Shown here piece after piece: positions 13,333 to 20,368 of a DNA stretch of 24,551 nucleotides (positions are counted from its first letter, which is position 1; each line of letters begins with the position of its first letter). The notes beneath the pieces were generated by a model. That model had not been told where the DNA came from and made no database searches. It saw only the letters and a program-made list of their open reading frames with translations. The DNA comes from Flavipsychrobacter sp. Its GTDB lineage: Bacteria > Bacteroidota > Bacteroidia > Chitinophagales > Chitinophagaceae. A program made the translations under genes and the position numbers. The stretch is from the NCBI GenBank assembly GCA_021156265.1, contig JAJNBR010000032.1, forward strand, positions 1 to 24,551. Reading direction: 5' to 3'.

Positions 13333-15282
13333 TTACGCCGGAAGGTATATGGTAAACGTCGCCCCCTCCTCTTCGTTAGCTGCGGTTATAAATCCATGAT
13401 GTTTGTCCACTATTTTTTTGCAGATCGCCAACCCCATGCTTGCCCCACGACTCTTTTCTTTACCCGCCATCTGCGAAGAAACACTAAACATCTGGCCATT
13501 TAATTGAGAAAACCCTAATCCGTTGTCAATAAACTCGAGTTTGGTGTAGTCATTTTCTTCAACAGCATCAGCGCCACCAATGTCGGCACCTTGTACGATA
13601 CTTGCAGTAATCCTGATACACGGCCGCGCGCTATCGTCCTGAAACCTTATGGCATTATCGATCAAATGATAAACAAGAGTTGAAATCAAGGTTCTGTATC
13701 CTTTGACGGTGGGAAGCGGATCCTTATCAATCATTGTCCCAGACCGCTCGATCTTGTCTTTAAGATTCTTCATAACAAATCCAACAACCAGGTTTAGATC
13801 AACTTTCGATCTTGTTTCCTTTTGGTTGCCTATGTCTGTAAACGTCAAAATATCATCGGTAAGCAAGCTCATGCGCTGCAACGCCGCCTGCGCTTTACGC
13901 AGGTTTACTCTTCCGATTTCAGAAAGACGATCGATGTCTTTGTTAGCGATGGTCTCCAGAAAAGTATACACTTTTCGTAGCGGTTCCTTGAGTTCCTGCC
14001 CGGTGAGATTGGCAACACTGGCAAGCTCTGCATTGAGGTTGTACAGATCCTTGTTTTTCCTTACCAGCGCCTTATTTAAATTACGCAGCTCCTGGTCGGC
14101 TCTTTTTTGAGCTGTAACGTCAGAACTAATACCGCGAATGAAGGCGAGCGAACCGTCTTTACCAAATTCCATTTGCGCCTTCACACATACCCACCTCTCT
14201 TCTCCATCTGGCCGCAATATGCGATACTCGACAGCCTCAGTATTTGCTTTCCAAAGCGAGTCTATATATTTCGCGGCTATATCCCGGTCATCCGGGTGAA
14301 CGATATGTTGCAGAAAATACTCGGAAGACGGCGGAACATTTGAAGGCTCCAATCCGTAAAGCCGATATAATCCCTCTGACCAAAGCAATTCATTTGTTTT
14401 TACATCACGTACCCAGCTACCCATGCTGGCAATACGTTCTGCTTCCGTAAGCAAAGCTTCATGTTTCCGGAGATCGGCTTCTGCGTGTTTCCTATCTGTT
14501 ATGTTATGAATTACGCTTAGGCAGTGCGTGGGTTTCCCTGCAGCATCGCGTTTAAAGACTTTTCCCCTGGCCCGGAACCAGAGCCAGCTACCATCCTTAT
14601 CGGTAGCGCGATATTCAATAGTATGCGCGGTATCGGTCAACTCGGTTTCCAGACTTGCAAAATACTCCCTAACGATACTAAGATCATCGGGATGCATCAG
14701 CGCCAGCTGGTTGGCGAGGTCCATATTCATCATCTCCTCGTCTGTATAGCCATATATCTCAGGGTTTTTATGATTGATATATTCAAATTTGCGTTCTACT
14801 AGATTAAAAACGCTCATTAAATCGGGCGATGTTTCCGCAACCTTACTGATAAAATAGGCCTGCTCCCGTGCAGCTAGCTCGGCTTGCCGGCGCTCCGTTA
14901 TGTCCTGCACAATGCCTACAATCGATGATCCGCCGTTCCTCTGACTAAGCACTTTACATTTTTGATAAAAAACCCTGACCGTTCCATCAATGCGAACAGC
15001 TCTAAACTCAATATCAAAAGGAGTGTGTTCGACGAGCGACTTTTCGAAGTGTTGCTGAAGGCCCGGTTTATCATCCGGATGAACAATCGCTAAAAAATCA
15101 GGTAAAGTGCAGGTAATTGCAGGCTTTTTGTGCCCAAGTAACACGCAGAGGTTTTCGGAGCAGACCATCTCGCCTGTAGCCAGCCTGATCTCGTAACTGC
15201 CGATACCCGCTATTTGTTCTGCGCTATGGTATAATTCAATGGCAATATCTAAATCCCTGTTATCAAAAATACTTCCTGTCAT
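13333..15282 (-). CDS. Three-PAS sensor histidine kinase with Gln replacing the phosphoacceptor His
   Basis: 649 residues, no membrane helix, so cytoplasmic. Three PAS/PAC modules lie at about 15-135, 145-265 and 275-395, each ending in a DITERR/NITDRK/DVTAQK-type motif. A DHp-like region (about 405-480) and a HATPase domain (510-649) follow. The ATPase boxes look usable: N-box HLIDNAIRF (Asn543), G1 DNGLGF (586-591), G2 GASMGLAI (613-620). The dimerisation motif, usually ASHDLQEPLRK, reads TGQELKEPLRK: position 429 is Gln (codon CAG, 13996-13998), so ordinary autophosphorylation at this site is not possible. It is preceded on the same strand by a small winged-helix-like gene (109-nt gap). 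It may be a pseudokinase, an allosteric partner of another kinase, or recently inactivated. Confidence 0.9.
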   Translation of the reverse strand: MTGSIFDNRDLDIAIELYHSAEQIAGIGSYEIRLATGEMVCSENLCVLLGHKKPAITCTLPDFLAIVHPDDKPGLQQHFEKSLVEHTPFDIEFRAVRIDGTVRVFYQKCKVLSQRNGGSSIVGIVQDITERRQAELAAREQAYFISKVAETSPDLMSVFNLVERKFEYINHKNPEIYGYTDEEMMNMDLANQLALMHPDDLSIVREYFASLETELTDTAHTIEYRATDKDGSWLWFRARGKVFKRDAAGKPTHCLSVIHNITDRKHAEADLRKHEALLTEAERIASMGSWVRDVKTNELLWSEGLYRLYGLEPSNVPPSSEYFLQHIVHPDDRDIAAKYIDSLWKANTEAVEYRILRPDGEERWVCVKAQMEFGKDGSLAFIRGISSDVTAQKRADQELRNLNKALVRKNKDLYNLNAELASVANLTGQELKEPLRKVYTFLETIANKDIDRLSEIGRVNLRKAQAALQRMSLLTDDILTFTDIGNQKETRSKVDLNLVVGFVMKNLKDKIERSGTMIDKDPLPTVKGYRTLISTLVYHLIDNAIRFQDDSARPCIRITASIVQGADIGGADAVEENDYTKLEFIDNGLGFSQLNGQMFSVSSQMAGKEKSRGASMGLAICKKIVDKHHGFITAANEEEGATFTIYLPA

Positions 15283-15391
15283 ATCTCTCCAGTGGTTTAC
15301 TGAGTGTCAGATATGGGTGTACGAGGTACTGACTTGGTCGGAAGTGAAAATACTGCCTGGCGGTCAACTAACCAAACAGCGCATAAAGTAT

Positions 15392-15610
15392 TTAAGGTAA
15401 ACTGGCCTTTATTCCGCTATCGGTAATGGTCACAAAATCGCCTGCGAAGCTAATGAGTCCAAGTGTGGCTAATTGTTTCAAATGAAAATGCAGATCGTCT
15501 TCAGACGTATCTAGTTCTGCCGCAAGGTTCTCTAGGGTAATTGGAGGTTTGCCACTTATGTATTTCTGACTTATTTCCTGTACTTTTTTGTGTACGTCAC
15601 TGGCCGTCAT
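15392..15610 (-). CDS. Small winged-helix-like DNA-binding protein
   Basis: 72 residues starting at the ATG at 15610 (MTASDVHKKVQEISQKYI). The segment PITLENLAAELDTSEDDLHFHLKQLATLGLISF reads as a helix-turn-helix with recognition helix, followed by a beta-wing (GDFVTITDSGIKA). A longer frame runs back into the rny terminator, so that start is rejected. It lies downstream of rny but is separated from it by a terminator, and upstream of the PAS kinase on the same strand. The targets are unknown. Confidence 0.6.
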   Translation of the reverse strand: MTASDVHKKVQEISQKYISGKPPITLENLAAELDTSEDDLHFHLKQLATLGLISFAGDFVTITDSGIKASLP

Positions 15611-15655
15611 AACTGACACATTTGGACAAAATAAAGGATTGACCTGCAGGTGGCA

Positions 15656-15686
15656 AAATAAAAATGGCTGCCCGGGAGCAGCCATT
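15656..15686 (-). terminator. Intrinsic terminator of rny
   Basis: Nine-base-pair stem AATGGCTGC (15663-15671) / GCAGCCATT (15678-15686) with a 6-nt loop. On the minus strand it is followed by TTTTATTTTG. It sits 22 nt after the rny stop. Confidence 0.9.
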
Positions 15687-15707
15687 AAAAACCAATTATT
15701 TAGATTA

Positions 15708-17282
15708 CTATCGGGCAATATTCACTGCCCTTAACTCACGTATCACCGTCACTTTGATCTGGCCGGGGTATTGCATTTCTTTCTGGATCTTATCAGCTAT
15801 TTCGAACGACAGGCGATCGCTATCGGCGTCAGTTACTTTTTCAGCTTCCACGATCACACGTAGTTCACGGCCGGCCTGTATGGCGTATGCTTTTTCAACA
15901 CCGTTGTATGCCATTGCCAGATTTTCAAGGTCTTTAATACGCTGCAGGTAGCTTTGCATCATTTCGCGACGGGCACCGGGCCGGGCGCCGCTGATAGCAT
16001 CGCAAGCCTGAACGATCGGTGAAATGATATAGGCCATCTCCATCTCATCGTGGTGCGCGCCAATGGCGTTCACGATAGCGGGATGCTCGCCTGCTTTCTC
16101 AGCCAGTTTAGCCCCCAGCAGTGCGTGGCTCAGTTCTGTTTCCTCATCAGGCACTTTACCAATATCATGCAGCAGGCCCGCACGTTTTGCCAGCTTTACA
16201 ACTTTTTGCCCTAAACCAAGTTCTGAAGCCATGATGCCGCACAGGTTGGCTGTTTCTTTAGAGTGCATCAGCAGGTTTTGGCCATATGAAGAACGGAAAC
16301 GCATTTTACCAACCATGCGAACAAGATCTTTATGCAGACCGTGTACGCCGAGTTCAATGATCGTACGCTCACCTATTTCCATAACCTGTTCTTCCAGCTG
16401 CTTTTTCGTTTTCTCTACCACTTCCTCGATGCGGGCCGGGTGTATACGGCCGTCCTGCACGAGGCGCTGCAGCGACAGGCGCGCTACTTCGCGACGCAGT
16501 GGATCGAAACAGCTTAAGACGATCGCTTCAGGAGTATCGTCGATAATAAGATCCACACCGGTAGCAGCTTCAAGCGCGCGTATGTTTCGACCTTCACGGC
16601 CGATTATCTGCCCTTTGATCTCGTCGCTTTCCAGGTTGAAAACGGTGATCACATTCTCAATAGTCTGTTCTGCGGCGGTACGCTGTATAGTCTGGATAAC
16701 GATCTTTTTCGCTTCCTTGGTTGCGTTCACTTTCGCCTCTTCCATGATCTCTTTCACGTGGGCCATGGCTTGCGTGCGGGCTTCTTCTTTCACAGCCTCC
16801 ATCAGCTCGGTCTTAGCCTGGTCGGCAGACAGACCAGCCACCTTCTCCAGGCGCTTAATATGCTCTTCCTGGTGGCGCTCAAGCTCAGTACGCTTGATGT
16901 TGACAACCTCTAACTGTTTGTCGAGATTGAGCTTAAGCTGTTCGTATTCGTTAATTTGCTTTTGCAGGCCGGCATTTTTATCGTTCAGGCTTTGCTGCTG
17001 CTGCTTGCTGCGCGTTTCAGCTTCAACCAGTTTCTGGTTGCGCTGCATAACTTCTTTCTCGTGCTGGCTCTTTAGTTGTAAAAAATGCTCTTTGGCCTCA
17101 AGTATTTTCTTTTCTTTTAGTGTCTCAGCGTGGGCTTTAGCGTCTTCAATAAGCTTTTTGCTTTGGTTTTCTGCTTCTTCAACCTGTTGCCTGGTATTTT
17201 TGGCAAATATGGCTTTTCCGAGAAATACTCCTATGAGGACAGCTACCACCGCTGTGATGGCAACAATAATTGTAGAATCCAT
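15708..17282 (-). CDS. rny: Ribonuclease Y
   Basis: 524 residues, the usual length. Endoribonuclease that starts mRNA decay at the inner membrane. An N-terminal membrane helix (4-25) is followed by a long coiled coil (about 30-200), a KH domain with GREGRNIRA (228-236) and an HD domain with the metal-binding LLHDIGK (His372-Asp373). The C-terminal region ends REVRAV-like (IRELRAVNIAR), as in other Rny proteins. Start ATG at 17282. It stands alone here, with its own terminator; no neighbouring zapA is seen in the 222-base upstream gap. Confidence 0.97.
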   Translation of the reverse strand: MDSTIIVAITAVVAVLIGVFLGKAIFAKNTRQQVEEAENQSKKLIEDAKAHAETLKEKKILEAKEHFLQLKSQHEKEVMQRNQKLVEAETRSKQQQQSLNDKNAGLQKQINEYEQLKLNLDKQLEVVNIKRTELERHQEEHIKRLEKVAGLSADQAKTELMEAVKEEARTQAMAHVKEIMEEAKVNATKEAKKIVIQTIQRTAAEQTIENVITVFNLESDEIKGQIIGREGRNIRALEAATGVDLIIDDTPEAIVLSCFDPLRREVARLSLQRLVQDGRIHPARIEEVVEKTKKQLEEQVMEIGERTIIELGVHGLHKDLVRMVGKMRFRSSYGQNLLMHSKETANLCGIMASELGLGQKVVKLAKRAGLLHDIGKVPDEETELSHALLGAKLAEKAGEHPAIVNAIGAHHDEMEMAYIISPIVQACDAISGARPGARREMMQSYLQRIKDLENLAMAYNGVEKAYAIQAGRELRVIVEAEKVTDADSDRLSFEIADKIQKEMQYPGQIKVTVIRELRAVNIAR

Positions 17283-17504
17283 TTTGAAATTGAGTGTTTA
17301 GTCTGATTATTTGGTCCGTTTCATTTCAGCCTATAAATATTATAAAATAACACATGCAGATAGGCCTAGTTTAGCGTGCTAAGTTAACAAAAGATTTTTT
17401 GTAAAAGGAATTGCTAAAATGCATATAAGGCAGAGTAAGTTTTTGGCGAACAATTCAACATTCACTTACATAAGCAGTAATATTGCATAACAGTATTAAT
17501 TGAA

Positions 17505-18296
17505 ATGGTTCTTACCTATGCTTTTTGCAACGTATCAATAATGCCTGTTCGGGCTGAGCCCTCACACAGAGCCGAACAAGTGAATGAGATGCTGTTTGGT
17601 GAGCGGGCCGAGGTACTGGAGATCAATGATAAAGACTGGGCGCGGATCAGGTGCGAGTGGGATGGCTATGAAGGTTGGTGCCGCATAGGCCAGATCACTT
17701 ATGTATCGAACAAAGTGTACCGGAAGGCTCCTAAATTCTTTTCAGCTAAAAATAGCGACAGGTTGGTGTTTGACGACAGCGAACAATGGCTGCCTCTGGG
17801 TAGCGATCTGTTTGGGCTAAAAGGAGGCAAGATCACCATCATGAATCAATCGGGAAAATTCAAAGGAAAAAAACTCGAGATCAAAAAACTGAACGCCAAC
17901 CAGGATAGTGTAAAGCAGGCCGTGCTACAATATCTCAATGCCCCTTACCTATGGGGCGGACGAACTATAGCAGGTATTGATTGTTCGGGATTAACGCAAA
18001 TGGCACTGAAACTCTGCGGCCGTTCGATTCAACGTGATGCCAGTCAGCAAGCCCTGGGCGGAGAAACAGTGGATTTTTTGCAAAACGCCCGTTGCGGCGA
18101 TCTTGCTTTTTTTGATAACGCAGAAGGAAAGATAGTGCACGTTGGAATACTGTTGAACGACCACACCATTATTCATGCAACGGAAACGAGCGGCCGCGTT
18201 GTGATAGACCGTATAGACCAGGGCGGCATTATTAGCACCTTTCTCAGGAAACGTACACATACGCTCCGAATGATAAAAAGATATATCAGCGGCTAA
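17505..18296 (+). CDS. NlpC/P60 (C40) peptidase with N-terminal SH3-like domains
   Basis: 263 residues. An N-terminal bacterial SH3-like part (about 5-70, with VNEMLFGERAEVLEINDKDWARIRC) and probably a second SH3-like segment (85-125) precede the NlpC/P60 domain (130-263). The catalytic residues appear intact: Cys160 in GIDCSGLTQ, His212 in IVHVGIL, and His224 in IIHATE as third polar residue. The family cleaves D-gamma-glutamyl-diamino-acid bonds of peptidoglycan or muropeptides. No signal peptide is visible, so a cytoplasmic muropeptide-recycling role or a non-classical route is possible. Its stop overlaps the stop of the convergent repeat-protein gene. Confidence 0.88.
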   Translation: MVLTYAFCNVSIMPVRAEPSHRAEQVNEMLFGERAEVLEINDKDWARIRCEWDGYEGWCRIGQITYVSNKVYRKAPKFFSAKNSDRLVFDDSEQWLPLGSDLFGLKGGKITIMNQSGKFKGKKLEIKKLNANQDSVKQAVLQYLNAPYLWGGRTIAGIDCSGLTQMALKLCGRSIQRDASQQALGGETVDFLQNARCGDLAFFDNAEGKIVHVGILLNDHTIIHATETSGRVVIDRIDQGGIISTFLRKRTHTLRMIKRYISG

Positions 18297-19381
18297 TACT
18301 CTACGCCTTTGTAGTTGATACGAAACATGTTACGGCCAATCTGGTATTTGAGTACGTCGTATGTTAGCTCCCATGCTTCTGTTTCGGCATTGGTCACATC
18401 GTAGGTTTCACCCTCTGTAAACAAACGCAGCATGCCCGCCCGGTTTACATAAGCAATTGAATTGTACTGCATTACAAACTTTTCAGGATAATATGGTTCT
18501 AGGGTGTAAATGGCCCCCTTGTAAAAAACCTTCAGGTAGCCACTCGGATCCCTAAAAGCCACCATGTTGTCCGTTACCCTGAACTCGGGTGTAAAGAAGC
18601 CTATAGAGCGAACACTGTCTCCGTAAAACACTTTAAAGTAGCCATCGTTCGAAACATATGCAGCTACGTTATCGCCCACTTTGTATTCTATGGGTGGAAA
18701 GTCTTCCGCAACGTAGGTTTCGTTATTATGAAATATTTTGAACTGCCTGTTTATGTCTACGTATCCCACGGTATTTCTGCCCACTTCGAAGCTGTTAACA
18801 GCATAGTCTTCCTGACTGATGATATTACCCTGGTAGAATATCTTGAATTGATTCGCGTAGTTGTCGTATGCGGCAAGGTTATCTGCGACCTTAACAACCT
18901 CCAGCGGGTTACCGGCCAGGAAATTTTCAATTGCGTAAATCTCCCCGCCATAATAGGCTTTGTATTCACTCCTGATGCCATCAAAAAACAACACAATACT
19001 GTCGCCAATAAAATATTGCGTGCAGTAGGTGGTTAGCTGCTTGATGTCGCCTTTGTCGAAAACATGTAACGTACGTGCATTCAGGAATATGGCAAGGTTA
19101 TCGCTTACTTTAAATTCGTTGGTAAAACCGCTGTTGAGTGTTCGGACGCCGCCACCATAATATACCTTGAAAGACCTGGAATTGTCCAGGTAAGGAATCA
19201 CCGTACGACCTGTTTTGATCTCCACCGGTGGCAGGTAATCGATCTTCCGTAACATTCCTTTATCCCAAACCATCACTTGGTTTTGCATGTTGGTATACAC
19301 GCTCAAGGGTTGCGCCTGTGCAGCGGAAAAAGATAGAATAAAGAGGATAGCCGCGACGAAGCGAAATGATGCAAAATTCAT
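18293..19381 (-). CDS. Secreted protein of about ten ~35-residue repeats, unknown function
   Basis: 362 residues from the ATG at 19381; an in-frame TTG ten codons upstream is less likely. The signal peptide is FRFVAAILFILSFSAAQAQ, with likely cleavage after AQA. The rest is about nine to ten repeats of ~35 residues with the pattern (K/E)V-x-(D/R)N-x-(V/A)-x-Y-x-(D/N)-x-x-x-x-(F/L)K-(V/I)(F/Y)-Y-x-G-x-x-x-x-(L/I), for example VGDNVAAYVSNDGYFKVFYG. The repeat suggests a beta-propeller or beta-solenoid. I do not recognise the family by name. A promoter at 19479-19511 is separated from this gene by a terminator-like hairpin, which hints at attenuation. Confidence 0.8.
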   Translation of the reverse strand: MNFASFRFVAAILFILSFSAAQAQPLSVYTNMQNQVMVWDKGMLRKIDYLPPVEIKTGRTVIPYLDNSRSFKVYYGGGVRTLNSGFTNEFKVSDNLAIFLNARTLHVFDKGDIKQLTTYCTQYFIGDSIVLFFDGIRSEYKAYYGGEIYAIENFLAGNPLEVVKVADNLAAYDNYANQFKIFYQGNIISQEDYAVNSFEVGRNTVGYVDINRQFKIFHNNETYVAEDFPPIEYKVGDNVAAYVSNDGYFKVFYGDSVRSIGFFTPEFRVTDNMVAFRDPSGYLKVFYKGAIYTLEPYYPEKFVMQYNSIAYVNRAGMLRLFTEGETYDVTNAETEAWELTYDVLKYQIGRNMFRINYKGVEY

Positions 19382-19417
19382 AAGTCGTGGGAGTGCGTTA
19401 ACGATGCTCAAGATAAT

Positions 19418-19473
19418 AAAAAAAGCCGGCCCGAGAACAGGCCAGCCCCTATAAACCCTATCACTATGAAAAC
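19418..19473 (-). ncRNA. Predicted ~55-nt small RNA or attenuator leader, copy A
   Basis: The minus strand would be transcribed from a promoter whose -7 box ends at 19479, so RNA begins near 19473, exactly where similarity to copy B begins. The RNA ends in a 10-bp stem (GGCTGGCCTG / CGGGCCGGCT, loop TTCT) followed by seven T. Downstream lies the repeat-protein ATG at 19381. It could be a free small RNA or the terminated form of a leader. Confidence 0.45.
19419..19473 (-). repeat. 55-bp interspersed repeat, copy A
   Basis: Matches 19538-19592 at 52 of 55 positions. Two differences lie in the hairpin and keep base pairing on the minus-strand RNA (U-A to U-G, G-U to G-C). The third changes CATGG to CATAG, removing an ATG. 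Confidence 0.95.
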
Positions 19474-19477
19474 TGAT

Positions 19478-19511
19478 GCAAAGATACTTTGCAATTAGGT
19501 TGTGGCAAAAA
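19478..19511 (-). promoter_or_regulatory. Promoter of copy A / repeat-protein gene
   Basis: The minus strand reads TTTTTG (19511-19506), a 19-nt spacer, then TATCTTTG (19486-19479) and C: a full Bacteroidetes-type promoter. The -7 box is part of the perfect dyad GCAAAG-ATA-CTTTGC (19478-19492), which could be an operator. Confidence 0.8.
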
Positions 19512-19532
19512 GGATTTAGTTAATAATTATCT

Positions 19533-19645
19533 AAAATAAAAAAGCCAGCCTGAGAACAGGCCAGCCCCTATAAACCCTATCACCATGAAAACATCTTTAT
19601 AAAAAAGAACGCTTGCGCGCCTGTTATCTTTTCGTTGTCTTTTGT
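19533..19645 (-). ncRNA. Predicted ~110-nt small RNA, copy B
   Basis: Expected product of the promoter at 19651-19681: about 50 nt of unique sequence, then the 55-bp conserved block ending in a 10-bp hairpin (GGCTGGCCTG / CAGGCTGGCT, loop TTCT) and a T-rich tail. An ATG inside the block (19586) opens a 19-codon frame running through the hairpin; its use is unproven. It lies just downstream of infC. Confidence 0.4.
19538..19592 (-). repeat. 55-bp interspersed repeat, copy B
   Basis: Second copy of the element at 19419-19473, 119 bp away and in the same orientation. Its minus-strand 3' end is a terminator-type hairpin (19544-19566) followed by a T-run. Confidence 0.95.
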
Positions 19646-19650
19646 AGGTA

Positions 19651-19681
19651 CAAAGATATACACCCTATCCATTCAAAACAA
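19651..19681 (-). promoter_or_regulatory. Promoter of copy B
   Basis: The minus strand reads TTG (19681-19679), a 20-nt spacer, then TATCTTTG (19658-19651). The -7 is a full match and the -33 is minimal. It lies 59-89 nt beyond the infC stop. Confidence 0.6.
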
Positions 19682-19739
19682 TAGCTCCAAAAAATATTTT
19701 TTCACAATAACAATTCAATAACGAAACGCCGTTGTTCAA

Positions 19740-20297
19740 TTATTTCTTCTTCTTGGGAGTAAAGATCGCAAACATCCTGCGACCTTCCATTTTGGGCATT
19801 GATTCCAATGTTCCTACCTCAGCCAGACGCTCTGCAAACTTTAACAGCAACAGCTCGCCCCTCTCCTGGAACATGATAGCACGGCCTTTGAACTGAACAT
19901 AGCATTTTACCTTATTACCATCCGTCAGGAAATTTTCGGCATGTTTGGCCTTGAAGTCAAAATCATGATCGTCAGTATTTGGCGTGAAGCGGATTTCTTT
20001 TACCTCAGACTGCTTTGACTTAGCTTTCTGTTCTTTATCCTTCTTCTTTTTTTCGTAAAGGAACTTTTTATAGTCTATAAGACGACAGACCGGGGGTACT
20101 GCATTGGGCGATATTTCTACCAGGTCAACTTCCTGTTCTTCAGCCATTTTCAGGGCTTCCGCTATCGGGTAAACACCCGGCTCTATTCCTTCGCCTACTA
20201 CCCTTACTTCAGCTACTGTTATCTCGCGGTTAAGGCGATGTTCGTTTTGTGGTACTCTTGGTTTAAAATATGGTTTCCCTTTTGGTCTTTTCTGCAT
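19740..20297 (-). CDS. infC: Translation initiation factor IF-3
   Basis: 185 residues. IF-3 binds the 30S subunit and checks initiator codon pairing. The N-domain shows EVRVVGEGIEPGVYPIAEALKMAEEQEVDLVEISPNAVPPVCRLIDYKKFLYE. A Lys-rich linker follows, and the C-domain contains EIRFTPNTDDHDFDFKAKHAENFLTDGNKVKCYVQFKGR. The start is an ordinary ATG at 20297, unlike the ATT of enterobacteria. It lies 71 nt downstream of thrS. The usual rpmI and rplT do not follow. Confidence 0.98.
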   Translation of the reverse strand: MQKRPKGKPYFKPRVPQNEHRLNREITVAEVRVVGEGIEPGVYPIAEALKMAEEQEVDLVEISPNAVPPVCRLIDYKKFLYEKKKKDKEQKAKSKQSEVKEIRFTPNTDDHDFDFKAKHAENFLTDGNKVKCYVQFKGRAIMFQERGELLLLKFAERLAEVGTLESMPKMEGRRMFAIFTPKKKK

Positions 20298-20368
20298 TAA
20301 CGGTTTTTAAAAATGATGTCAAAAATAGCGATTTGTTTACTAATCAATATGCCCTATATATAAAAAGT

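Noticed and set aside
15611..15718. N-terminal extension of the winged-helix gene to 15718
   Set aside because: The extension crosses the rny terminator hairpin and overlaps the rny stop; the ATG at 15610 starts the folded domain.
16063..17301. 412-codon plus-strand open frame opposite rny
   Set aside because: Exactly antisense to ribonuclease Y; its Ser/Cys/Phe-rich composition is the mirror of the Glu/Lys-rich coiled coil. No family features.
17387..17402. ACAAAA-gatt-TTTTGT inverted repeat upstream of rny
   Set aside because: Six A/T-rich pairs only; too weak for a terminator or a named site.
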